Part shown: piece after piece, positions 27,012 to 36,326 of the stretch
Layout of the letters: every line of letters starts with the position of its first letter
Numbering within the stretch: position 1 is the stretch's first letter
Source: Prochlorococcus sp. MIT 0604
GTDB lineage: Bacteria > Cyanobacteriota > Cyanobacteriia > PCC-6307 > Cyanobiaceae
Direction of reading: 5' to 3'
DNA length: 64,000 nucleotides
Assembly (NCBI RefSeq): GCF_000757845.1
Contig: NZ_CP007753.1
Location: 434,001-498,000 of the forward strand
Made by a program: the position numbers and the translations under genes
Notes under the pieces: model-generated
Databases searched by the model: none
Told to the model about the DNA's origin: nothing
Seen by the model: the letters and a program-made list of their open reading frames with translations, nothing else

Positions 27012-27857
27012 TTATATTTCGAAGAAATTATCCTCATCCTCAAAAAAATCTTCATTTATGTCGTTCAAGTTAAGATCTATCATAACTGGGGCATGATCAC
27101 TTGGACGTAAATTACCTCTAGGAGAGCAGTCTATGAAAGAACTTTTAAGATTTGAAGAAAGTTCTTTACTGATATATATATGGTCTATTCTCCACCCTTT
27201 ATTTAATTCAAATGCATTATTACGGTAATCCCACCAACTCCAATGACCAGTATTTTGTTCAAAAACCCTAAAAGAATCCATTAATCTTTTTTTTAGAACA
27301 TTATTTAGTGCATTTCTCTCTATCTCAGATGCCATTATTCCCCCTTCATATTTCTCTGGATTATGAATATCCAAATTAGATGGAGCAACATTAAAATCAC
27401 CCAAGAGACAAATTAATTCGCCTTTTTTTTCTTGTTCATCCAAAAATGAAGCTAAACAATTTAACCACTTAATTTTGTATTCGAACTTACTAGATCCTAG
27501 AGAAGATCCGTTTGGCACATATACATTTATGACTTTGATACCGTTAATATCAGCAGAAATCAATCTTTTTTGGTCTAGGAAAATTTCTATATTTTGATTA
27601 GAGTCAGCACAATTGTAAAATCCTTTTTTAACATTTTTTGGCTTTATTTTAGAAATAATAGCGACTCCATTGTATGATTTTTGTCCATAGACCTCAATTG
27701 AGTATCCTAATTTTTCAAAAGGTTCAACAGGGAAACTATCATCCATCACTTTTGTTTCCTGCAAGCATAGAATATCTGGATTTACTTGATTAATCCAATC
27801 CATTATTTGTGAAAGTCTGGTTCTAATAGAGTTAACATTCCAAGTTGCTATTAACAA
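27012..27857 (-). CDS. xth: Exodeoxyribonuclease III
   Basis: AP endonuclease and 3' exonuclease for base-excision repair. The 281-residue protein has LIATWNVNSIRTRL, LCLQETKV (metal-binding Glu), LLGDFNVAP, KGWRIDHIYIS and the end SDHAPVMIDL with the catalytic His, the full set of the ExoIII/EEP family. The start is TTG at 27857, directly before LIATWN. It is divergent from the small exported protein at 27929. Confidence 0.95.
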   Translation of the reverse strand: MLIATWNVNSIRTRLSQIMDWINQVNPDILCLQETKVMDDSFPVEPFEKLGYSIEVYGQKSYNGVAIISKIKPKNVKKGFYNCADSNQNIEIFLDQKRLISADINGIKVINVYVPNGSSLGSSKFEYKIKWLNCLASFLDEQEKKGELICLLGDFNVAPSNLDIHNPEKYEGGIMASEIERNALNNVLKKRLMDSFRVFEQNTGHWSWWDYRNNAFELNKGWRIDHIYISKELSSNLKSSFIDCSPRGNLRPSDHAPVMIDLNLNDINEDFFEDEDNFFEI

Positions 27858-27928
27858 ATTTCTACTAAATCAGGTAAAATTAAGTTAGCAAAAAATTATG
27901 TGTTTAAAGAATTTTGAAATTAAATAAA

Positions 27929-28222
27929 ATGAAAAATTATTTTTTCAAAACCCTACCTAAACCAGTAAATTTTGTAATTTTTTTTATTTTATTAATTTCC
28001 TTAAAAGGTGATTATCTAAATGCTGAATATTTATTTGAAGAATTAGAAATTGATACCTCAACTAAAACAGAAGATGATAGCTCAGTTCTGCCAACCAACC
28101 CTTTTGAACTTGTTGAAATGATTAGAAGAAGAAATAGTTTGAATGATGCGACTAATCCATCTGATGCAATTGACGATGCGTTAGAGTCTTTTAATACCTT
28201 GGAGGAAAAACAAGAAATTTAA
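27929..28222 (+). CDS. Unknown exported protein (97 aa)
   Basis: The ATG at 27929 begins a positively charged N-terminus and a hydrophobic stretch (VNFVIFFILLISLKGDYLNA), consistent with a signal peptide or anchor. The rest is acidic and polar (LFEELEIDTSTKTEDDSS, EMIRRRNSLNDATNPSDAID). A TTG at 27914 is also in frame but lies in a worse position. I do not recognise it. The next gene on the strand starts 30 nt on. Confidence 0.6.
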   Translation: MKNYFFKTLPKPVNFVIFFILLISLKGDYLNAEYLFEELEIDTSTKTEDDSSVLPTNPFELVEMIRRRNSLNDATNPSDAIDDALESFNTLEEKQEI

Positions 28223-28252
28223 TAAGAAAAATTTTTATTTTCAAATTTTTAT

Positions 28253-28852
28253 ATGTTAAAAAACCCCATCCCAAAAGTTTCTAACCAATTGCAGCAAAGA
28301 GCAATCGGTATTATTAATGGTAAATTTACTCCTAATGTTAGTGATCAATTAAATAGAGGCTTTTTAATTGACAACAAAGGCGAAAAAATTGAAACAGTAG
28401 TACTAGGTAAAGCATTATCACTTTTAAAAAAGCATATTGATTTACAGAAAAGTTATTATTGGATTGTTTATCCAAAGAATAAAAATACTCAAAACTTGCA
28501 TTTACAGGTTGCAGGTATATGGGATCCTTATCAACTAAATGATTTTCCAACTGATTCTTCAAAAACTAACTTCTCTAAATTATTAGAAGAATTAGATCTA
28601 AAAGAAAATTATTTTTCTGTTAGGGGTGAATTGGTTTTTGTTAATACTCAAAAGAAAGAAATTGTTATCAAAATCTGCCCTGCTATGAACTCTAAAAATT
28701 TAAAAAATAAAAATTTTAAGTTAGTTATAAAAGGAGAGCTTTCTCTTGAACTACTGCATAGTTTTGTCAGTTTAGACATCAACAGAGAAGGAAAATCTTT
28801 GAAATTAATAAAGTACGAAGTGATTGAAAAAAATCTCTCTGCAAATAATTAG
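28253..28852 (+). CDS. Unknown conserved-looking protein (199 aa)
   Basis: ATG at 28253 opens a 199-residue soluble protein: FTPNVSDQLNRGFLIDNKGE, then YYWIVYPKNKNTQNLHLQVA and FSVRGELVFVNTQKKEIVIK. The run of alternating strands and Lys richness suggest a compact beta domain. No known motif stands out. It sits between a small exported protein and larC on the same strand, 30 nt from the former and 51 nt from the latter. No function can be assigned. Confidence 0.6.
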   Translation: MLKNPIPKVSNQLQQRAIGIINGKFTPNVSDQLNRGFLIDNKGEKIETVVLGKALSLLKKHIDLQKSYYWIVYPKNKNTQNLHLQVAGIWDPYQLNDFPTDSSKTNFSKLLEELDLKENYFSVRGELVFVNTQKKEIVIKICPAMNSKNLKNKNFKLVIKGELSLELLHSFVSLDINREGKSLKLIKYEVIEKNLSANN

Positions 28853-28903
28853 AATGCAAGCTTGATTTTCATCGCAATTTACCAATCAAGAAATCTTTGA
28901 TTT

Positions 28904-30130
28904 ATGGAAGATGTTTTAATTGAATGTTCTCCTGGTGTGTCTGGAGATATGTTACTAGGAGCTTTTTATGATTTGGGGGTGCCCAAAAAAGTCATTGAAA
29001 GCCCTCTCATTGATCTTGGATTAAATGATCTTTATCAATTAGAGTTTAAAGAATCAAAAAGTTGTTCAATACGAGGGATCAAGGTAAAGGTTAAGAATAT
29101 TGATTCTCTTCCTATTAAAAGAACTTGGAGAAGTATTAAGGAACTTATTTTAAATAGTCACATAGAAGATAAATTAAAGAAATTAATTTATGAAGTATTT
29201 GAATCTTTAGCAAGAGCGGAAGGAAAAGTTCATGGCATCAAATCTGAGGAAGTTCATTTTCATGAAGTTGGAGCTATTGATTCCTTGGTGGATATCATAG
29301 GAGTATGTGCTGCATTGAATTACTTAAATCCTAATAAGGTTTATTGTAATGAACCAATGTTAGGGAAAGGTTTTGTTAAAACTGAACATGGAAAATTATC
29401 TGTCCCAACCCCTGCCGTAATAGAGCTTATAAAGCAAAAAAATATTAAGGTTTTATCAAGCAGTGACTCAATAGAGGGTGAACTCTCAACACCAACAGGC
29501 ATTGCTTTACTTGCAAGTTTAGTGGACTATCTAGAGCCTCCTTCAAAATATTCTATTAACTCTTATGGAGTAGGTATCGGTAATCTTAAATTTCCATTCC
29601 CTAATTTGGTAAGAGTTTATAAAATTACTTCATTTGAGGATTCATTTGTTAATGAACAAATGAATCCAAAGTGTGAAGACATATCTGTTCAAGAGGCATG
29701 GATTGATGACCAAACACCTGAAGATATATCTAATTTTGTGGAGAAACTGAGGATCGAAGGAGCTTACGATGTTTCTTATCAAGCTATCAATATGAAAAAA
29801 AATAGAATTGGATTTTCTATTCAAGTAATTTTGCCCATAGAGAAAAAAGAATTTTTTAGGCGATTATGGTTCGATTATACAAATACTATTGGGGTTCGTG
29901 AAAGGACCCAATCTAGATGGATATTACTCAGGCGTAGAGGAGAATGTTCAACAACTTTTGGAAATATAAAAGTTAAACAAACAATGAAACCAGATGGATC
30001 TATAAATATGAAACCAGAAAATGATGAAGTTTTGAGATTGAAATTAAAGCATAAAATATCAAGTTATGAAATAAGAAAAATAATAAAAGAGTCAAGTAAA
30101 AAATTTAAAGCATTTGAAGACTGGAAATGA
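28904..30130 (+). CDS. larC: Nickel-pincer-cofactor biosynthesis-type protein LarC (DUF111)
   Basis: LarC inserts nickel into the pincer nucleotide cofactor of lactate racemase. The 408-residue protein begins MEDVLIECSPGVSGDMLLGA and has VHFHEVGAIDSLVDIIG and the end of the family core (LSTPTGIALLASLVDYL). The match is to the whole protein. No larA, larB or larE appears in the window, so whether this copy serves a Lar-type enzyme is open. Its stop overlaps the next ATG (ATGA). Confidence 0.85.
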   Translation: MEDVLIECSPGVSGDMLLGAFYDLGVPKKVIESPLIDLGLNDLYQLEFKESKSCSIRGIKVKVKNIDSLPIKRTWRSIKELILNSHIEDKLKKLIYEVFESLARAEGKVHGIKSEEVHFHEVGAIDSLVDIIGVCAALNYLNPNKVYCNEPMLGKGFVKTEHGKLSVPTPAVIELIKQKNIKVLSSSDSIEGELSTPTGIALLASLVDYLEPPSKYSINSYGVGIGNLKFPFPNLVRVYKITSFEDSFVNEQMNPKCEDISVQEAWIDDQTPEDISNFVEKLRIEGAYDVSYQAINMKKNRIGFSIQVILPIEKKEFFRRLWFDYTNTIGVRERTQSRWILLRRRGECSTTFGNIKVKQTMKPDGSINMKPENDEVLRLKLKHKISSYEIRKIIKESSKKFKAFEDWK

Positions 30131-31083
30131 GATTTAATACAAGTAATCAACGATATTTTAAATTCCTTAAAAAATTTAATTTTGGTGTTCTAAAGAGTAT
30201 TTTCTTTATTTCAAGCTTGTCATATTTTTGCATCTATTTTTTTGATAATATGGATCAAATTTCTTTTGATATCAATTTAGAGCAAAATGGAATTAACCTA
30301 TCTTTATCATTTTTATTTTGTGTTTTAAGTATTTATCTGAACGCTTATGCATGGAAATATATTGTTAAGTGGTTAGGGAAAGAATTTAAAAGTAATAATT
30401 TAGTTTCTTTTTATGTTTTAACTAATATTCTTAAATATGTCCCAGGAGGGATGTGGCACTTTGTTGAAAGATTTAATTTTATAAAAAAAATAAGTAACCC
30501 TCAGATTGCTTTGTATTCGACACTCATAGAACCTTATTTTATGTTGAGTGGATCTTTTCTCTTGGCATCAATGGGATTAATTTTTTCACCATTTTATTTA
30601 TTTTTAATTTTTCCTTTAATATTCTTAAATAGGAAATTTATTTTTTTGATATTAAAAATATTAGGGTCTCTTAAGAGGAAAGTATTGGAGGTTTTGAAAC
30701 TTCCAAATTCAAAGGGCCAATTTGAAGAGAGAATAAACATAGTTTCTTTTTTTCCTTCTAGAGCTTTATTTCTTGAAATTGGTTTTGTTTTATCTAAATT
30801 TATTGGGTTTTATATTTGCTTAAATACTTTTTATACAAGTAATACTCTGAACATCATATTTTTATTAGTAATCTTTTCTTTGTCATGGTCAATAGGCTTG
30901 GTAGTCCCAGCAGCTCCAGGAGGAGTTGGCGTTTTTGAGGCTTGCCTCCTTTTATTTGTTGGCAAAAATATTCCAGAAAATATAATTCTTATAATCTTAG
31001 TTTATTTTAGGGTTATATCTACCTCTGCTGATTTGTTGTTAAGCTTACCTTTCTTAATAAAAAAAGTGTCTAAAAGAATTTAG
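30127..31083 (+). CDS. Lysylphosphatidylglycerol-synthase-like (flippase-type) membrane protein
   Basis: The 318-residue protein has about seven to eight membrane helices and the conserved NILKYVPGGMWHFVERF (about 96-112) and GLVVPAAPGGVGVFEACLLL, both hallmarks of the LPG_synthase_TM (UPF0104/AglD-type) family. It has no aminoacyl-transferase domain. A role in moving or modifying a lipid or polyprenyl carrier is likely by family only. It overlaps larC by 4 nt and ends in a TTAG overlapping the stop of the convergent permease gene. Confidence 0.75.
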   Translation: MRFNTSNQRYFKFLKKFNFGVLKSIFFISSLSYFCIYFFDNMDQISFDINLEQNGINLSLSFLFCVLSIYLNAYAWKYIVKWLGKEFKSNNLVSFYVLTNILKYVPGGMWHFVERFNFIKKISNPQIALYSTLIEPYFMLSGSFLLASMGLIFSPFYLFLIFPLIFLNRKFIFLILKILGSLKRKVLEVLKLPNSKGQFEERINIVSFFPSRALFLEIGFVLSKFIGFYICLNTFYTSNTLNIIFLLVIFSLSWSIGLVVPAAPGGVGVFEACLLLFVGKNIPENIILIILVYFRVISTSADLLLSLPFLIKKVSKRI

Positions 31084-32618
31084 TTTTTTTTCTCTAAACT
31101 TGGTATCAATGTAATTGATGAAATAAGGCCTAAAGTCATAATAAGAATGGCCGGTAATATTGCCTCTACCATTCTTTCATCTCCAGCATATTGATATATT
31201 CTCACAGATAATGTATCGAAATCGAATGGTCTTAAAATAAAGGTTAAGGGTAATTCTTTTATCGTGTCAACAAAAACTAGAAGTGATCCTACGAATATTG
31301 GCCCTTGTAGAAGAGGTAGATGAATTCTTTTGATGATCCCCAGCCAATTCTCTCCTAGTCCAAGTGCGGCTTCATCAAGATTAGGAGAAATTCTCTCAAG
31401 ACTTGAATCAATAGAACCCTTAGAGATAGTTAGAAATCGAACAAGGTAACCCCAAATTAATAAGCAAATAGCAATAAAATTAAATTTTGAAGAAGAAATG
31501 CTTATTAAAGATAAAGCTAATACAGTGCCTGGGATTGCGTAACCTATCCCCGCAAGATTAGTTATTAGTCCTAGTAATAAGCTTTTATTTGGGCGCCTGG
31601 CTAAGGAAATTATTAAGGAGAATAGCATTGCTATTAATGCAGTTAAAAGTCCTAGACTTATGGTCCTTAGTGATAGGTTAAGTAATTCTATAGATAACCC
31701 TTTTTGAATTAGATCTATATTGAGTAGAACCCAAAAACATGGTATCCCGAAAGAGAAAATTGGAGGAAATAAAGATATGATTATTGCTACAAAAGCTCTA
31801 GTTTTGTTTAATTCCCATCCTTGAGAATCTTTTGATGCAGGATTTTCACTCCACCTCTTTGATTTTCTTCTTGATAACTTTTCGAAAATAATTAAAGTGA
31901 AAATCATTAATAAGGCTACCAAAGATAATCCAATAGCACTTTTTGGATTACCCTCAATTATCCAATTTTCAGCTATACCAGTAGAAATACTTGGTATGTT
32001 TAATAATGCAAATGTACCTAACTCATTCATGACTTCCATACACATTAAACTTATTCCTGTTATTAGTGCTGGTAACGCCATTGGTAAAGCGATTTTAAAG
32101 AAGCTCCTCCAAGGCCCTACTCCTAATCCTCTACTAGCATTGATTTGATTAACTCCAAATTTATTAAAACTTTCGTTAGCAAGAATGAATACATATGGAT
32201 AAGTAGAAATTGAAAGTATTAATACCCCCCACCATAAACCAGTTACTTGATACCCAAAAATACTTCCTAAATCCTGCAAAATAGCTGTTATTAGATATGC
32301 TGGGGCAGCTAATGGAACTAGCTGACAAATACGGAGAACTTTTCTGAACTTAAAATCACAATTTGAAAGTAACCATCCATTCAAAGTTCCTAACCCGCCA
32401 CCAAAAAAACTTGTCAGTATTAGAACTTTTAAAGTTCCTAATACCTCTTCTCCTCCAGCAATACCTAATGAAAAATTCCCACTAATAATGTAATCAATTC
32501 CCTCTAGAAGGAAATTAGTAATTGGAATGATTACTAAGAGTGAAAAAATAAAAGAAGAGAAATAAAGAAAATTTAATTCTGTTAATTTTTTTTTAAAACC
32601 TTTAATGCGTATTTTCAA
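31080..32618 (-). CDS. futB: Fe(III) ABC transporter permease (FutB/ThiP-type, two-domain)
   Basis: Inner membrane permease of an iron (or thiamine-type) ABC importer. The 512-residue protein has two copies of the BPD permease unit with EAA-like loops: ASRGLGVGPWRSFFKIALPM (about 160-180) and AALGLGENWLGIIKRIHLPL. About twelve helices are present. The start is TTG at 32618, as there is no better codon. No substrate-binding protein or ATPase is beside it. FutB is the best guess in a marine cyanobacterium, but other SfuB-like substrates cannot be ruled out. Confidence 0.8.
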   Translation of the reverse strand: MKIRIKGFKKKLTELNFLYFSSFIFSLLVIIPITNFLLEGIDYIISGNFSLGIAGGEEVLGTLKVLILTSFFGGGLGTLNGWLLSNCDFKFRKVLRICQLVPLAAPAYLITAILQDLGSIFGYQVTGLWWGVLILSISTYPYVFILANESFNKFGVNQINASRGLGVGPWRSFFKIALPMALPALITGISLMCMEVMNELGTFALLNIPSISTGIAENWIIEGNPKSAIGLSLVALLMIFTLIIFEKLSRRKSKRWSENPASKDSQGWELNKTRAFVAIIISLFPPIFSFGIPCFWVLLNIDLIQKGLSIELLNLSLRTISLGLLTALIAMLFSLIISLARRPNKSLLLGLITNLAGIGYAIPGTVLALSLISISSSKFNFIAICLLIWGYLVRFLTISKGSIDSSLERISPNLDEAALGLGENWLGIIKRIHLPLLQGPIFVGSLLVFVDTIKELPLTFILRPFDFDTLSVRIYQYAGDERMVEAILPAILIMTLGLISSITLIPSLEKKN

Positions 32619-32644
32619 AAATTAATTAAATCCTAATATGAACT

Positions 32645-33838
32645 CTAATCTGAATTAAATCTACATGATGACAGTTGATTTTTAATAGTTTGGTGATCTA
32701 AGTTTTTCCCAATTAATACTATCTTGTTAGATTTTTCTTTTGTCCATTCCTCATCATCTAGAGAAAAACGCTTTCCAGATAGGTGAAAAATGTGTTTTCT
32801 TTCACTTTCCATAAACCATAATATTCCTTTTGCTCTAAATACATTTTGTGAGATTTGATTATCTAAGAAATATTGAAACTTCCTTAAGGAAAATGGTTCA
32901 AATGTCTCATAAGAAACTGAGGTAAAACCCTCGATATTATTGATCAAATCGTGGGAATGAGAAGAGTGATCGTGGGAATGAGAAGAGTGATCGTGGGAAT
33001 GAGAAGAGTGATCGTGGGAATGAGAAGAGTGATCGTGGGAATGAGAAGAGTGATCGTGGGAATGAGAAGAGTGATCGTGGGAATGAGAAGAGTGATCGTG
33101 GGAATGAGAAGAGTGATCGTGGGAATGAGAAGAGTGATCGTGGGAATGAGAAGAGTGATCGTGGGAATGAGAAGAGTGATCGTGAGAATTTTGTTCTACA
33201 TATTTTTTATTTTTATCGCCTTCAAAAGTATCTGTCTCAAATAGACCCACGCTCATTATTGTATGTAATGCAACTTCACTATTAGTTGATCTCAAAATCC
33301 TTGGTTCTTTTTTTATTTTATTTATAAACTCCTCTATTTTCTTTAATTGTTTTTCATTTACTAAATCAGATTTATTTAGAAGAAGGACATCTCCGTATAA
33401 AATTTGAGAATAGGCGACACTTGTATTATTAATTTCAAAATCAAAATTTTCTCCATCAATGACAGTGATTATCGAATCTAATCTTACTTTTTCTCTAAGA
33501 TCACCAGCCGCAAAAGTCATGGCGACTGGTAATGGATCTGCTAATCCAGTTGTTTCAACAATCAAATAGTCTAATTTTTCAGCTCTTTCTAAAACTTTGG
33601 ATACGGTATTTAATAATTCGCCATTGATAGAGCAACATATACATCCATTATTTAATTCGATCATATCTTCTGAGCCTTCTATTATTAAGTCATTATCTAT
33701 TCCGATTTCTCCAAATTCGTTGACTAAAACAGCTGTTTTAATACCAACTTGATTTTTTAAAATATGATTTAGAAGTGTAGTTTTGCCAGAACCTAAAAAT
33801 CCACTAATAATGGTAACTGGCAATAAATTTTTAGACAT
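32645..33838 (-). CDS. CobW/COG0523 metal-chaperone GTPase with long His-rich loop
   Basis: G3E GTPase that moves a metal ion to client proteins. The 397-residue protein has the P-loop GFLGSGKTT (13-21), the CICC metal motif (66-69), [13 protein letters not shown] and LLLNKSDLV. Between the GTPase core and the C-terminal CobW_C domain lies a long His/Asp/Ser stretch (about 219-300) made of SHDHSSH units and encoded by the 21-bp tandem array. The metal (Zn, Co, Ni or Fe) is unknown. The neighbouring Fut-type permease is only weak evidence for a metal context. Confidence 0.9.
   Translation of the reverse strand: MSKNLLPVTIISGFLGSGKTTLLNHILKNQVGIKTAVLVNEFGEIGIDNDLIIEGSEDMIELNNGCICCSINGELLNTVSKVLERAEKLDYLIVETTGLADPLPVAMTFAAGDLREKVRLDSIITVIDGENFDFEINNTSVAYSQILYGDVLLLNKSDLVNEKQLKKIEEFINKIKKEPRILRSTNSEVALHTIMSVGLFETDTFEGDKNKKYVEQNSHDHSSHSHDHSSHSHDHSSHSHDHSSHSHDHSSHSHDHSSHSHDHSSHSHDHSSHSHDHSSHSHDHSSHSHDHSSHSHDLINNIEGFTSVSYETFEPFSLRKFQYFLDNQISQNVFRAKGILWFMESERKHIFHLSGKRFSLDDEEWTKEKSNKIVLIGKNLDHQTIKNQLSSCRFNSD
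32949..33184. repeat. Perfect 21-bp minisatellite, about 11 copies, in the CobW gene
   Basis: Eleven tandem 21-bp units (about 236 bp) with no mismatch that I could see. On the minus strand each unit encodes SHDHSSH. The last unit breaks into GAG-like sequence at 33185. Lack of third-codon drift means recent expansion or homogenisation. Copy number is likely to vary between strains. An open reading frame on the plus strand through it (GMRRVIV units) is a shadow. Confidence 0.97.
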
Positions 33839-33867
33839 TTTGAATATTTGAAAACAAGTTTATATTT

Positions 33868-34158
33868 TTATTGATCGAAAATTTTGTTGATTTCCGAAGC
33901 TAATGTTTGATCCAGATTCGTAATACCTCCTAGATCATGTGTATTTAATTTAATTATTACTTTTGCATAAACATTCTCCCAGTTAGGATGATGATTATAT
34001 TTTTCACAGATTAAAGCAACCTTAGTCATAAAAGAAAAGGCTTCAATAAAATTAGCGAAGTTAAATTCTCTTTGGATTTGTTTAGATTTAATTTCCCAGC
34101 CAGGTATTTTGACATCTAATTCATTCAATTCTTCATCTTGCAAAATGTAGGGTTCCAT
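33868..34158 (-). CDS. phhB: Pterin-4a-carbinolamine dehydratase
   Basis: Dehydrates pterin carbinolamine, either in biopterin recycling or in folate/pterin synthesis. The 96-residue protein has the active-site pattern EKYNHHPNWENVYAKVIIKL followed by THDLGGITNLD, which is the E-x3-H-H-P-x5-Y ... H-D set of the family. The ATG at 34158 gives a normal length. Prochlorococcus pterin chemistry is known only partly, so the physiological substrate is open. It lies 29 nt upstream of the CobW gene on the same strand. Confidence 0.92.
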   Translation of the reverse strand: MEPYILQDEELNELDVKIPGWEIKSKQIQREFNFANFIEAFSFMTKVALICEKYNHHPNWENVYAKVIIKLNTHDLGGITNLDQTLASEINKIFDQ

Positions 34159-34193
34159 TAGATAAGAAATCTGACTTTTATATTATAAATATA

Positions 34194-34649
34194 TTACTTT
34201 TTCTCACCAATTATATGTACGTTAATGATTCTTTCCTTTTGATCAAATCGATGTTCCCATAAATAAACTGCTTGCCATGTGCCAAGTATAATTTCCCCGT
34301 CTTGAAAACTCAAAGATAAACAAGTGTTTGTTAGGGATGTTTTAATATGTGCTGGCATATCGTCAGCCCCCTCTTGATAATGTTTATAGGATATTTCTTC
34401 TCTATTTTTTGATAAGGTTAAGTAGGAATCATAGGGAACTATCGATTGCATATACTTTTTTAGGTCCCTCAGTACATTTGGATCTGCGTTCTCATTAATA
34501 GTTAAACTACAACTTGTATGAAGTGAAGTTAAATTTAAGATTCCGGAATGAAAATTATTTTTTTCAACACATAAATTTAAATCATATGTGATATCAATAA
34601 AACCCTCGCCATGGGTTATGAATTTTAATTTTGAAAATATTTGTTCCAT
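34194..34649 (-). CDS. yjbQ: YjbQ family protein (UPF0047)
   Basis: The 151-residue protein has FITHGEGFIDITYDLN, LTSLHTSCSLTINENADPNV and ADDMPAHIKTSLTNTCLSL, together with LGTWQAVYLWEHR, all typical of the YjbQ/UPF0047 family. Members are linked to thiamine phosphate synthesis in some bacteria. Two His and Asp positions may bind metal. I choose ATG at 34649; a TTG at 34673 is also in frame. It is 35 nt upstream of phhB. Confidence 0.88.
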   Translation of the reverse strand: MEQIFSKLKFITHGEGFIDITYDLNLCVEKNNFHSGILNLTSLHTSCSLTINENADPNVLRDLKKYMQSIVPYDSYLTLSKNREEISYKHYQEGADDMPAHIKTSLTNTCLSLSFQDGEIILGTWQAVYLWEHRFDQKERIINVHIIGEKK

Positions 34650-34757
34650 ATAAGTTAAAACTTGATTAATCAATATCCTATTATGGATAAAGATGCATGT
34701 TTTACTGCAGACATTAAAATTTTTATCTTAAGATAAATTTAATTTCCATTTAAATCT

Positions 34758-36263
34758 TTGGCTGAAACTCATTGGAATAAACTGGGCGCTTACCTTAAAG
34801 AAACACAAATATTAGGTTCAATCCAAAATACACTTTATTGGGATCAGAATACTGGAATGCCAAAGAAAGGTGCTTCTTGGAGGTCTGAACAACTTACTTA
34901 TATTGCAAAAGTATTGCATGAAAGAAATTCTTCCGAGCAATTTTCTAATTTAATACAATCTGCTAAAAATGAACTAGCAGATATTGAACGAAATTCCGAT
35001 AATCAACTTTTCATAAAAGATAAAGAAAGAAATATTAGTATTTTATTGAAGGAATTTAATAGAGAAAGAAATTTAGATCCTAAATTAGTTGAGTCTCTAG
35101 CAAAGGCAAAATCTAAAGGTTATGAAAGCTGGCAAGAAGCTAAGGAAAAATCAGATTTTAAAATTTTTCTTCCTTTCTTTGAAGAATTAGTTAAATTGCG
35201 GATTGAAGAGGCAAAACAAATATCAGATAAACATTCACCATGGGAAACTTTAGCCCAACCCTTTGAGCCTGAATTAACTTTAAAGTGGCTGAATAAAATG
35301 TTTCAGCCTTTGAAAGATATTCTCCCAGAGTTGATTAGAGGTATTAATAAATCTAAGAAATATCACTGGGATTTGAGTCCAGAATCTCAACATAATTTAT
35401 TTTCTCAATTACTTGATGAGTTTGGGAGAGATAAAGATCTAGTTGTTGTTGGTAAATCTCCCCATCCTTTTTCGATTACATTAGGGCCTAATGATTACAG
35501 GATTACGACAAGAATTGTTGAAGGTGAACCATTATCAAGTTTTTTAGCAACTGCGCATGAGTGGGGGCATTCTATTTATGAACAGGGTTTGCCATCTCAA
35601 AGTCATCAATGGTTTGCTTGGCCTTTAGGTCAAGCAACCTCTATGGGTATTCATGAAAGTCAATCTTTATTTTGGGAAAATAGAATAGTTAAATCCAAAT
35701 CTTTTTCAAAAAGATTTTTTAACAAATTTGTTTCGGCTGGATGTTCTCTTGATAATTATTTAGAACTATGGAAATCTATTAATCATTTGGAAGCGGGATT
35801 AAATAGGGTTGAAGCGGATGAATTGACTTATGGCTTACACATATTAATAAGAACTGAACTTGAAATAGATTTAATTGAAAGAGGGTTACCTGCTGAAGAT
35901 ATTCCAACAGAATGGAATAAAAGATATGATGAACTCCTAGGAATTAAACCATCTAATGATTCAGAAGGTTGCCTTCAAGATGTTCATTGGAGTGAAGGGG
36001 CGTTTGGATATTTCCCCTCATATTTGTTAGGACATGTTATAAGTGCGCAAATATCTTCTCAAATGGAAAGAGACATAGGTTTGATTGACAACTTAATTGA
36101 AAATGGTGAATATCAAAAGATCATCTTTTGGTTAAAAAATAATATACATAAATATGGAAGATCAGTTAATTGTATGGAGTTGGTAAGAGCTGTAACTAAT
36201 GAAGAACTATCGCCAAAATCTTTTATTAATCATTTAAGGTCTAAAATAAATGATTTTTGCTGA
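34758..36263 (+). CDS. Carboxypeptidase Taq, M32 metallopeptidase
   Basis: Zn-dependent carboxypeptidase. The 501-residue protein carries the zinc motif AHEWGHSIYEQG (HExxH, about residue 265-270), the third ligand in MGIHESQSLFWEN, and the M32 signature YWDQNTGMPKKGASWRSEQL at the N-terminus. The start is TTG at 34758; an in-frame stop (34740-34742) lies upstream and no ATG occurs nearby. It is divergent from yjbQ. No signal peptide is seen, so it is cytoplasmic. Confidence 0.93.
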   Translation: MAETHWNKLGAYLKETQILGSIQNTLYWDQNTGMPKKGASWRSEQLTYIAKVLHERNSSEQFSNLIQSAKNELADIERNSDNQLFIKDKERNISILLKEFNRERNLDPKLVESLAKAKSKGYESWQEAKEKSDFKIFLPFFEELVKLRIEEAKQISDKHSPWETLAQPFEPELTLKWLNKMFQPLKDILPELIRGINKSKKYHWDLSPESQHNLFSQLLDEFGRDKDLVVVGKSPHPFSITLGPNDYRITTRIVEGEPLSSFLATAHEWGHSIYEQGLPSQSHQWFAWPLGQATSMGIHESQSLFWENRIVKSKSFSKRFFNKFVSAGCSLDNYLELWKSINHLEAGLNRVEADELTYGLHILIRTELEIDLIERGLPAEDIPTEWNKRYDELLGIKPSNDSEGCLQDVHWSEGAFGYFPSYLLGHVISAQISSQMERDIGLIDNLIENGEYQKIIFWLKNNIHKYGRSVNCMELVRAVTNEELSPKSFINHLRSKINDFC

Positions 36264-36326
36264 AACATTACTTTTAAAGAATTTGGTTAGGTGTGAGGAT
36301 GTAAGATAAACAAAAATAATTTCTTG

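Noticed and set aside
32949-33184. CRISPR-like repeat array
   Set aside because: The 21-bp units are head to tail with no spacers and encode protein, so this is a minisatellite.
32951-33244. A plus-strand ORF of GMRRVIV repeats
   Set aside because: It is the antisense reading of the His-rich array in the CobW gene and starts with GTG without a ribosome site.
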